A stretch of DNA of 64,000 bases from Asterias amurensis (Eukaryota > Echinodermata > Asteroidea > Forcipulatida > Asteriidae): assembly GCF_032118995.1 (NCBI RefSeq), contig NC_092656.1, positions 8,747,761-8,811,760 on the forward strand, in the 5' to 3' direction. Each line of letters starts with the position of its first letter. Within the stretch, counting starts at the first letter, position 1. The position numbers and the translations under genes were made by a program. Positions 55,693 through 64,000 of the stretch are shown piece after piece. Under the pieces are notes generated by a model that saw only the letters and a list, made by a program, of their open reading frames with translations, had not been told where the DNA came from and did no database searches.

Positions 55693-58600
55693 GTGAGTGG
55701 CATTTCTAAGATTTTGTTCCTAATTTAATCTTTGAAGGAACACGTTGCCTTGGATCGGTCGAGTTGGTCTTTAAAAAGCGTTTGTAACCGTTTTTAATAA
55801 TATGCATATAGGTAGAAAGATGTTGTAAAAGTAGAATACAATGATCCATACAAACACGCCTCGAAATTGCACGGTTTTCCTTTTACCTCATCGACTAACA
55901 TGATCGGCCATTTATGGGAGTCAAATTTTTGACTCCCATATTATGGGAGTCAAAAATTTGACTCGCATAAATGGCCGACCGTTTTAGTTCGCAAAGTAAA
56001 AGGAAAACCCTGCAATTTTGAGGCAAATTTTTGTGGGTCATTGTATTCTACTTTTAAAACATCTTTCCAACCATATGCATTTTATACCAAATGGTTATAA
56101 ACGCTTTTTATAGACCAACTCGCGAGATCCAAGGCAACGTGTTCCTTTAAAGTCTTCCTTGAAAATTGTAACGCAGATGCCATGGCCTCGATCAGTTACC
56201 CCTGTCTTGGTCTTGGTGCCCCTTCAAAAGTGTCCCATAGACTGAAACATTTTCCAATGGAAGTGCCCTTTGCAAAATGAAAATGACCTTGCCCTCTTTC
56301 CACGTCTTTTACCGAAAGGTTAGAATTTTTGTTTCAGACCACATAGTGTCAGTGATGAATCTCACCTCTATTAAGAAATGATTTAATTTACCTTTAGAAG
56401 GAGATTAGAGGGTTGAGTTAAAAATCCCATATTAATAATAATTGGATGCATGTTTTTATTCCCAATTGTAGGATAGAGATTTGACATTTAGTTCACGGTA
56501 CAGACCACAAGTAGCCTACAACCAACAACAACAATATCAACAACCACCCTCCTCGATCGTCAACCCCCAAGTCCTTCATGGACTCGGTATTCAAAACGAT
56601 GAAGTATCCGAAACCATCTTCATAGCTAAGGTAAGGCTGTGTCCCAATTGGCGGCTACGACTTTGACTTGATCACCAACAAACAAGCGTTGACACCCTTA
56701 GCAACAGCCATACATGAAAACTTGCACAGTCGCAATTTCATAAAGTCAGTAATCACAAAAAAACTGGCTCAGCACGGAAAAGTCTTGCTTAGCGGAACCA
56801 GATTACCAACCAAAATTACATCAAGTTTACATTGTTGCAACTGGTGCAATAGCTCAACAAAAAAATAGCATAGGGAGACTGCCAGCATAAGGCTAGATAG
56901 CTCGGTTGGTAGAGTGCGGCACACATCAATACAGAGGTTGGTGATTCATATCCCACTCTAGTAAAATTGCAATCACAAGGTTGTGGGTTTGAATTCTCCA
57001 GCTCACATTTCACAATGACTAGAATAGATATTCACAATGACTAGAATAGATATTGTCGTCTTGTTGCTCAATCACAATTTCTTGATTTGGGCAATTCATA
57101 ACCATAGACCTTAAACCAATGTTTGTATGAGAGAGATTTGCTCTTGCCAGCTTGGCGCTTACATGTATAACCCCCTGTGGGAGTTTGCCGAGTTCCCTTG
57201 ATGGGAAGATAATCTGAACAAACAAACAAACAAACATTGACCAATCACAACCCTGGCCCGAAGGTTGACAGGTCTGTTTGCTGTGACGTTTATCGTTTCT
57301 TCAAAATTTCTCTGACTCTTTTCCATTCCATGTTTCTATTTCCTCCCCAGCTTGCTGATGAGGTGGATCTGCGGAAGTTGAAGGACGTCTTCTCCTTGGC
57401 TGGTTTGGTCATGAACTGCGACATCTTAATAGATAATGAAGGGTTGAGTATCGGCCTGGCAACCGTCACTTTCTCCTCTTGTGAGGAGGCGGTCAATGCT
57501 GTCTGTATCCTTGAGTTACGTCTTAACCATTTATTAGGCCAGTGGGTCCAAATTCATAGAGCTGCTTAAACCATAGAGCTATATATATTGACTAGAGTGC
57601 TAACTTGCTCTGTGTTTTGAAGCCACCCTGGGCGCAGACATGTTTGATGTGTTGCATGACTACGGAACGATTTTAATTTTAGGAGAACACACATTGCCGC
57701 AATTTTTTTGTCATTCGGCGTTTGCGCTTACATCTGCGACTGCCCATTCGCGTACGTCCACGCTACGAAAACCAAAGTTGATAAATGAACAATGTTAGCA
57801 ATGTCCGGGCGCTTTGTGATGATTTTACAGAAAAAGGAGGTTCTCTAAAGGGTTCAATCTTTTATCTTAGAGATCTTTTCCTTAAATGTTTGCTTTGCAG
57901 CTATGTTTGACAACCAACCTCTCTTCGATCAGAAAATGACTGTCCGAATGGTATGTTAGTGTGGTGTAGACTGTGCCTACACTTTCGTATTACACTACAG
58001 TGACGTCCTGGATATCGGGGCATTTTGGGGGCAGAATTTAATTAGAGCCTCATAACTCAAATCTTACCTGCAAGAAGCCACTAATTTCAACAGATTCACA
58101 TTCCATAGCAGCATACATTTTTCTGGGGTGGGTTTTGGTCGTCAAATGTCCCTCACGAATCCGTCATTTTCGTGAAATAATGCAGCTCCCAACATCAGGA
58201 AATTCCTGTTTTGATCGTATTCTCACAGTCTGCCGTTAACACTTAGTTAGTAGTCAAGATAGAATTACATGTGTTTGTTTGTTTGTTTTGTTACACGCGA
58301 ATGTACGCGTACGCACGGCAGCAGACAACACTGGATTTCGATCAAAACAGGAATTTCTTTGTCTCATTATTGTTGTTTTAGGTTTTGTCTTCATAGCCAA
58401 TGTTGAGACACTGCAGTTCCTCCTTGTTGCCTGAAGGAAATCAGGCCTTCACACTCTTTTGTGGATGTAATATTATGAGTTACATTAAACTTATAGAAGT
58501 AATTGCACCAAAATATACAATTTGACCAATACTATTGTTAAATTTGATTGTTTTCTATATTAATTTGTTTGTTTTGTGAAGAATAAGATCAAGAAGCCAC

Positions 58601-61600
58601 AGGATTCTGTCAGCAGACCGCCCACTGAACTCCCACGTATGTATCCATTTATCTCTTATTCACGCTCAAGAAATTTTATAAATTTGGGATGGGGGCTGGA
58701 CATTCTTTTCAGTCAAGCAATTGTTCAAATTATTTTGTTAACAAAAGGAAATTCATGTGAAAGTTATATGTTGTTGTGCCATTACATAGTTATTTGGTTT
58801 GCGGTAACACCATGTTTGTACTATCTACTTGCCAGGTAGATTCTGTTTTTTGAGACATTGACTACCGCAAAGTAGATTTTTCGGGATTTGGAAGCCCCTG
58901 AAAAGAACTATCCTGCTTTTTAACTACTACCTGGGCGGAAGGTAGAATATCGTCCATGACAACTACTAATTTAGCTTTAGTGAAATGACGGGACTTCTCA
59001 TAATAAACTTCACTGCAGAGTGAGTTCTTAATTGGTCTCAAGGTCTCGACAAGTTTGCTCTAGTCATCGTCAGGATCTACCTTATTGAAAAAAAAAAAGA
59101 TTTCAAAGCCCAATGAATTATCTTTAACATTGTTATTGGTGTCAAGTTTCAAAGCCCAATGAATTATCTTTAACATTGTTCTTGGTGTCTTTTCTCCAGA
59201 GGGACTTGGGTCCATCGGAGCAAACCTTCTGGCTAGAGAGGGTACGGCTGCAGGAGGGGATCGGCCATTGAACAGTCTAATGGGAGATGGGGCAATGGGT
59301 GGGGCTCTGGGCATTGCCAGCATGTATGGCAACAGAGTGCCTGACTATAACAGGGGAGGAGGGCACGGTTTCGACAGACCATACATGCCATACGGAGGTG
59401 AGAAACATTTAGAGAAAACTATTTGACTATTAAAATGCACTGGACACTTTTGGTAATTACTCAAATTAATTATTAACATGAAACCTTGCTTTGTAATGAG
59501 TAATGGAAAGCTGTTGATAGTATGAAACATTGTGAGAAACAGCTCCCTCTGAAGTAACGTAGTTTTCGAGAACGAAGTAATTTCTCAATAAAATAATTTA
59601 ATTTGATTCGAGACCTCGAAATCAATCATCTGAAAGCACACAACTTGTGCAACAAGGGTCATTTTCTTCCATTATTCTCTCGCAACTCCGACGACTAATT
59701 GGGCTCAACATTTCACAGGTTTGATATTTTATGCACAGTTGAGATACAGCAAGTGAGAAGTCACAAAGCTAAGGTTTCTTTGCTATGTAAAATGTTGTCG
59801 ACTACAGCGAAATTGTTGCTGGACTACAAGCCTAAACGAGTGATTGTAGCGTAAGGGCCCATAAACTCATGACCAGACAAACCTGGTGGTGTTGTGTTTT
59901 TCAATTGAGTAATAATTCTTCTATTTCGAGTGGTGTTCTCGCTCAATGATGTTACAGCTGAGTTGCCCCCAGATCTCCCTGTCCCTCATGCATGTAGATA
60001 TTTCCCCAGCTGGCTATAATGGCCCCATATTAAACATGAATAATTTTTGTTGATTTTATCGCCCATGATGACTTTGAAAAAAAGGGATTTGTTGCCCAAA
60101 CTCGTGATAAAGACTAGTCTTAACTCTTTGTGAAACCCATCCATGAAATTTATCAGTGAGCCGGATTGCCACGAACAACAGAGGATATGACATGACCCCT
60201 GACACAGGTTACCCGGCGGACGCTAGGGGGGGCTTCGGCGGAGGTCCCATGAGGGGATATGATGCTCACAGAGAATCTCAACAACCCTCGGCAGATGGAC
60301 GGACACAGGTGTTTGTCAGAAATGTAAGTTGATTCCCCTCCAGCAGCCAATTTCACAAAAATTTACGCAACTGCATAAGTCCACTTGCGCAACGCTTATG
60401 GCGCAACTGTAAACGTTGCGCAAGTGGACTTATGCAGTTGTGTAAAGTTTCTTGAAATCGGTGCTTGTCATCTTATTTCACTGACACTTTGCGATTATTG
60501 TGAAAACAAGATTCAATCGCTAAACTTATAATAATAATGACTAGTTCTTATATAGCGCATTCCACAATAATGTCTCAACCCACCTTACATTAGTGCCCTG
60601 GTCATTTGGCCAATACCATTCTTTTATTTTTTTTAGCTCCCTGGGGAGTATACTGCCCTGAGCTTACATGACGCTCCAGTGGCTTTTTCATATACAATAT
60701 CAACCTCCACCCTCGCAGGTACCCATGTACCCCTGGGTGAAGAGAAGCAAGTAAAGTATCTTGCTCAAGGACACAAGTGTCATGACAAGGATTCCAACCC
60801 ACACTCCGATGAATATAGCCACCAGAACTTGAATTTGATGCTCTAAACTAATCTGACATGACAACCTATTTGAAATTCACAATAAGACAAAAGCTCAGGT
60901 ATACAGATGCTGTTGCTATGGACATCGAGGTGCTTCCAACTGATACTCTTAATGAAACCCTTTGGAGACCGTTCATTTCTGCAGTGATTTTTTAAGCAAT
61001 AGTATGTGCTTACAGGGACACGTTGCCTTGGATCGGGCGAGTTGGTCTATGAAAAGTGTTTTTATAAACTATTGCAGTACCCATTTGCTGGTCATGCCAT
61101 TAGGGAGGGAAGCTATAGGTTGATAATTCACCAACTTTCATCCCATTTTTTTTCTTCAGCTGTCTTCAGATCTCACTTGGGAGGAACTGAAGGATTCATT
61201 TAAGAAAGTCGGTGAGTGAAGTCAAAATATAAATGTTGTGGTTAATAAAGTATTATTTGTTTAGGATTATTTCCTTGTTTCAAGATTCAGTTTGTTTTCT
61301 TAAACCCTTTTCTTAAATTTTTTTCTGAAAGATTGGAAGTAGAAATAGGGGAAGACAAAAGCTCAGGTGTACAGATGCTGTTGCTATGGACATCGAGGTG
61401 CTTCCAACTGATACTCTTAATGAAACCCTTTGGAGACCGTTCATTTCTGCAGTGATTTTTTAAGCAATAGTATGTGCTTACAGGGACGCGTTTCCTTGTT
61501 TCAAGATTCAGTTTGTTTTCTTAAACCCTTTTCTTAAATTTTTTTCTGAAAGATTGGAAGTAGAAATAGGGGAAGACAAAAGCTCAGGTGTACAGATGCT

Positions 61601-62343
61601 GTTGCTATGGACATCGAGGTGCTTCCAACTGATACTCTTAATGAAACCCTTTGGAGACCGTTCATTTCTGCAGTGATTTTTTAAGCAATAGTATGTGCTT
61701 ACAGGGACACGTTGCCTTGGATCAGGCGAGTTGGTCTATGAAAAGTGTTTGAAAACGTTTGTTATCAAAAAGAAATATGGTTGGAAACATGTTTTTAAAG
61801 TAGAATATAATGATCCACACAAATATGCCTCGAAATTGCACGTTTTTTGCCAACTAACACGGTCGGCCATTTTGTGGACTCAAAAATTTGACTCCATAAA
61901 ATGGCGTGCCGTTTTGGTTAACGCTGTAGAAGGCATTGTGTCCCTTTAAGCAGCTCTATGAAATTGGGACTTGGTAACCGCAGATAATGAAACTAGATGG
62001 TATTCTTTCCTCTGCTTTGTAGGACCGGTTTACTTTGCTGAAATTAAGAAAGATAGCGATGGCACCTCAAGATGCATCGGCACAGTCAAGTTCTTTAACC
62101 CTCTCCATGCCCAGCAAGCCATTTGTATCCTTTAAAAGATTTGGCACTAATTTCTTTAAGAAATATTAATTTTGCGGGGGGTATAAAGAATATTATTTCA
62201 AGCCCGGTGGCTAGAGGAAGGGTTTGAGTTTGAATTTCACGCTTGTTCTCCTTGACCAGATTTTGTTCTTCTGTCTTCCAGTGTTACTGAATGGAAGTGT
62301 CCTGAAGGGGCGACGTATTGGAGTCACTATGGGTCGGTTCTAA
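53739..62343 (+). CDS. Gene B: diverged hnRNP M-like paralog, 14 coding exons, 473 aa
   Basis: Exons: 53739-53839, 54455-54621, 54998-55050, 55371-55378, 55599-55692, 56472-56630, 57351-57504, 57901-57950, 58582-58636, 59200-59397, 60157-60323, 61160-61211, 62023-62124, 62282-62343. Phases agree throughout. RRM1 is about 66-141, RRM2 about 187-262, a short Gly/Met/Tyr linker 263-395, and RRM3 about 396-473 (C-terminus GRRIGVTMGRF). Exon lengths 53, 8, 94, 154, 50, 52 and 62 are identical to gene A. It lacks A's acidic head, Arg-Asp stretch and long Gly-rich linker. RNP2 of RRM1 and RRM3 is intact (VFVSNI, VFVRNL), but the RNP1 motifs are eroded. The ATG lies 4 nt after an acceptor (TTAAATAG), so at least one upstream 5' UTR exon exists. 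Confidence 0.9.
54063..54345 (-). mobile_element. SINE family B, full copy in gene B intron 1
   Basis: The tail (TTTG)n is at 54069 and the tRNA-like head, B box GGGTTCGAATCCC and TGGTCAAGTGGTTAGACTGC, reads on the minus strand at 54345-54280. Confidence 0.82.
55371..55378 (+). CDS. Gene B exon 4: 8-nt microexon in RNP1 of RRM1
   Basis: GGGTGTGG is flanked by TTTCACAG and GTGAGT, is found in the right interval, and restores phase between exon 3 (ending T107) and exon 5. It encodes Gly-Cys-Gly at the same RNP1 position as the gene A microexon. Introns on either side are 320 and 220 bp. Confidence 0.9.
55732..56153. mobile_element. Palindromic element family M2, copy 2, in gene B intron 5
   Basis: Complete, with a doubled centre (GACTCCCATATTATGGGAGTC inserted beside GTCAAAAATTTGAC). 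Confidence 0.85.
56472..57950 (+). CDS. Gene B exons 6-8: Gln-rich linker and RRM2
   Basis: Exon 6 encodes DRDLTFSSRYRPQVAY, a Gln-rich patch (NQQQQYQQPP) and RNP2 TIFIAK. Exon 7 encodes LADEVDLRKLKDVFSLAGLV, then GLSIGLATVTF at the RNP1 site, where A has KSKGSATVTF, and ends NAV. Exon 8 encodes SMFDNQPLFDQKMTVRM. The exon 7/8 intron is U12-type. Intron 6 (56631-57350) is nearly filled by SINE sequence. Confidence 0.88.
56885..57236 (+). mobile_element. SINE A head followed by SINE B, in gene B intron 6
   Basis: GGCTAGATAGCTCGGTTGGTAG (family A head, 56890) runs to CCCACTCTAGT, then a family B body ends with (AAAC)n at 57218-57236. The B head is mostly replaced by the A head, which may be a chimera or a nested insertion. 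Confidence 0.7.
57505..57900 (+). other. U12-type intron in RRM2 of gene B (396 bp)
   Basis: Donor T|GTATCCTTGA; branch-like TTTTCCTTAAAT about 13 nt before the acceptor GCTTTGCAG. Phase 1, splitting Ser after AV. The last base of the branch consensus is A instead of C. Orthologous in position to the gene A RRM2 intron. Confidence 0.9.
58582..60323 (+). CDS. Gene B exons 9-11: shortened linker and RNP2 of RRM3
   Basis: Exon 9 encodes NKIKKPQDSVSRPPTELP. Exon 10 (59200-59397) encodes GLGSIGANLLAREG, MGDGAMGGALGIASMYG and an RGGGHGFDRPYMPYG tail. Exon 11 (60157-60323) is Gly/Tyr/Arg-rich and ends GRTQVFVRN. The linker is about 133 aa against about 264 in gene A, but it is still Gly/Met-biased. 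A 50-bp tandem duplication abuts the exon 10 acceptor. Confidence 0.87.
59067..59199 (+). repeat. ~50-bp tandem duplication at the gene B exon 10 acceptor
   Basis: TTTCAAAGCCCAATGAATTA... occurs at about 59100 and 59149. The second copy continues into TCTTTTCTCCAG, the real acceptor; the first lacks the AG. Confidence 0.85.
59432..59760. mobile_element. MITE family M1, copy 11 (right-truncated)
   Basis: In gene B intron 10. The left end is variant (AAATGCACTGGACACTTTTG) and the right end stops after AGTGAGAAG. Confidence 0.8.
60337..60456. mobile_element. Hairpin element in gene B intron 11
   Basis: Arms ACGCAACTGCATAAGTCCAC...GCGCAACG and complement pair over about 33 bp, between CCAATTTCACAAA / TTTCTTGAAATCGG ends. 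It starts 14 bp after the exon 11 donor. Confidence 0.82.
60535..60870 (-). mobile_element. SINE family D, minus copy in gene B intron 11
   Basis: Read on the minus strand: head with TTGTCATGTCAGATTAG, CACTTGTGTCCTTGAGCAAG, CCAGGGGTACATGGGTACC, ending TGCGCTATATAAGAACTAG, the usual end of family D. Confidence 0.75.
60888..61948. repeat. Three direct repeats straddling gene B exon 12, joined to M2 fragments
   Basis: A roughly 130-bp block (AAGCTCAGG...GTGCTTACAGGGAC) occurs at about 60890-61020, 61357-61486 and 61580-61708. Copies 2 and 3 form a 223-bp tandem. Copies 1 and 3 run straight into an M2 element head (ACACGTTGCCTTGGATC). Exon 12 (61160-61211) lies between copies 1 and 2. Confidence 0.88.
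61160..62343 (+). CDS. Gene B exons 12-14: RRM3 and C-terminus
   Basis: Exon 12 encodes LSSDLTWEELKDSFKKV. Exon 13 encodes GPVYFAEIKKDSDG and RNP1-like TSRCIGTVKF, ending QQAI. Exon 14 encodes LLNGSVLKGRRIGVTMGRF-stop (TAA 62341-62343). GPV-FAEIK is identical in gene A, the clearest local sign that A and B are sisters. Confidence 0.9.
62125..62281 (+). other. U12-type intron in RRM3 of gene B (157 bp)
   Basis: Donor T|GTATCCTTTA, a perfect minor-class donor. The best branch candidate is TCTCCTTGAC, about 26 nt before CTTCCAG, somewhat far and followed by a pyrimidine-rich tract. Phase 1 after AI, as in gene A RRM3. It may be drifting towards U2-type use. Confidence 0.85.
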
Positions 62344-64000
62344 GTCAAAGTTCCAACGGGTTTAGTATTAGGTAGATTGATCTCCAGGTGTTGGTTTCGT
62401 AACCATTTCCTCCTGTCTGACCATTCAACATCATTCACTGTTGGTTTTTAACTGATAAACACACTATTAAAGCCATCCTGCAATCCGTTAGTTCTGTGTA
62501 TGGTCGTCACAAATGGTTGGTCTACTCGCTGAAGAATGGGAACAATAGTAGGAGGGTTAATAGTAATGAACTGTTGAATCGTAGTCAGCATACAGGTCCT
62601 GTGACTCTGCTAGGGTCAAAATGTTAGGCCATTTTTGGCAGGTCATGAGAGTTGTCTCTTTTTTCATCCAAAGAAATTGCTGTGTCTGTTTAAAAAATAA
62701 GTTTACTGTTTTCTATTTTAAGTTACTTTGTTCTTTGATGTCAAAGGATTTTAACCTCTTTCTGTCTATACTAACAACAAAAAAGTGAAATTAGTAAATG
62801 GTTAGGGTTAGGGTTACCAAACGTATATATTAAGCCTCAAAGGGCTTTGCTAGTACAATTTAGAAAAAAGCCAAAGAACAGTAGGATAAAAGCAACACAG
62901 CAAAAATAACAGCACTAACAATTTAACAGTAGTCAGTCTTCATAGTATTTGGGGTTTCTTTTAGTACACAGATATTTTTTTTAAATCAATCAATTTTAAT
63001 CAAGAGAAGAAAGTTTTTTATAAAGGGTTTCAAATGCTCGGCATTTCTGTATGTTTATTGAACATTTAAAAAGGTAACAACCCTGTAAGGTTTTCAATAT
63101 CTCTATTCAAAAACAATCAGTGAGCTTGTAGTTTTAAGGCAAAGGTTTCAATAGCTGTGTCTGTACTTTCCAAAGGTTGTTGAAAAACTGCTTTTTGGTT
63201 TTTAGCTCACTATGTTTATGAGGAAAGTCACATTTTTGCGTTAGACTTTCAAAATTTTACCGGTGACATTTGGCAATCTTTAAATTTCAAGCAGGTCTAC
63301 AGGTCGAAAAGTGTTTTCTGGTTAGTTCACTTTGTCAATGATGAAAGTCACTATTTTTGGCGTATAACTTTTTATATTTTTTGCTAGAGGAAGTTTCAAC
63401 CAGAAAATGTTTGCATTGATCATGAGGTCTCATCAATGTTTTCCTAACGTAAAAGCCTTGTCAAGTTTGTAAATGTCGATACACTAGAATCTTTATTGGT
63501 AAGGTTATTTCGTTTTCCAAGAAAGTCACTCCAAACAATTATTGCATCATCAAAAACTTTAAAATAACAAATTTGTAGAAGTCAATTAAAAGTTTGTTTG
63601 GTCTGAACCAGAATGTAAAAGACGGTTTTTCCTTCCCCATGTTGAGGTCATTGGATATCTGTAAGATTCATATGTAGTATTTAAAAACCAAGTTGAAATC
63701 CCCATATTTTGGGGTTTTGGTAAGAAGAAACCTTTAAAAAGCGGTCCTGGTTGGTTACAACTTGTTTTCTCTTGCTATATTATACATCATGTATTGTCAT
63801 CAATTTCCCCAATAAACCGGGCAAAGTTCATAGCACTGCTTATAAAGGTAAGCAAATTTCCCTGCTTAAACTATAGCAGATAAGCAAAAAAATTGGATTG
63901 TCAGCTTGCACACTCAGAGCGGACTTGCATTGTTACATCATTCATTTTCATACAGTAAGCGCCCGAAAGTTAGCATGCCTTTTTGTGTGCTTACAGTTAG
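62344..64000 (+). other. Gene B 3' UTR and flank, no further gene seen
   Basis: AT-rich sequence with no recognisable coding exon and no MITE until about 63815. There the end of a TIR element (aaagttcatagcactgctt...) begins and runs to the window edge. Absence of repeats over about 1.4 kb fits a transcribed 3' UTR. Confidence 0.4.
62466..62471 (+). terminator. Candidate gene B poly(A) signal ATTAAA
   Basis: ATTAAA lies about 123 bp after the stop, followed by a GT-rich stretch (GTTAGTTCTGTGTATGGTCG). A canonical AATAAA also occurs at 63811-63816, which would give a 1.47-kb 3' UTR. Both may be used. Confidence 0.4.

Noticed and set aside
62801..62820. Telomere-like GGTTAGGGTTAGGGTTA
   Set aside because: Fewer than three units inside unique sequence; a chance interstitial match. 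The same holds at 21631-21646.

Overview
The window is animal nuclear DNA: AT-rich, dominated by introns and small repeats, with no long open reading frames. The genes are of deuterostome type. Dense short terminal-inverted-repeat elements (MITEs) and several tRNA-derived SINE families suggest a marine deuterostome invertebrate, most likely an echinoderm and perhaps a sea star. That assignment is inference from repeat style; no marker gene proves it. All gene models below were built by hand from splice signals, reading-frame phase and recalled family features, and none is supported by transcripts.

Layout. (1) 1-9.6 kb: intergenic, repeat-rich, with a weak candidate for the first exons of an unknown minus-strand gene (5440 down to 809). 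It also holds a 345-bp tandem duplication packed with TTGCATATGCAA palindromes. (2) 9.88-26.09 kb, plus strand: a complete Homer scaffold gene of 9 exons and 364 aa, with an N-terminal EVH1 domain and a C-terminal coiled coil. One intron is GC-AG and one intron carries a tRNA-like array. (3) 26.1-39.6 kb: the space between two tail-to-tail genes. Its right half (33.9-39.6 kb) has none of the recurrent MITEs and may be a long 3' UTR. (4) 39.60-51.12 kb, minus strand: an hnRNP M / MYEF2-type RNA-binding protein (gene A), 15 coding exons and about 671 aa, with RRM1, RRM2, a Gly/Met-rich linker and RRM3. One exon has an apparent 1-base frameshift. (5) 53.74-62.34 kb, plus strand: a second, diverged hnRNP M-type gene (gene B), 14 coding exons and 473 aa, head-to-head with gene A. 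(6) 62.3-64 kb: its probable 3' UTR and flank.

Most notable: the two hnRNP M paralogs share an exon plan down to exact lengths. Both have an 8-nt microexon that encodes the core of the RRM1 RNP1 motif. Both have a U12-type (minor spliceosome) intron at the same position and phase in RRM2 and again in RRM3. Inside gene A, RRM2 and RRM3 also share a phase-0 intron right after RNP2. This points to domain duplication that carried introns with it, followed by a whole-gene inverted duplication. Homer and hnRNP M proteins act in different processes (postsynaptic/calcium-signalling scaffolding and pre-mRNA processing), so there is no sign of a functional operon-like unit beyond the divergent pair A/B.
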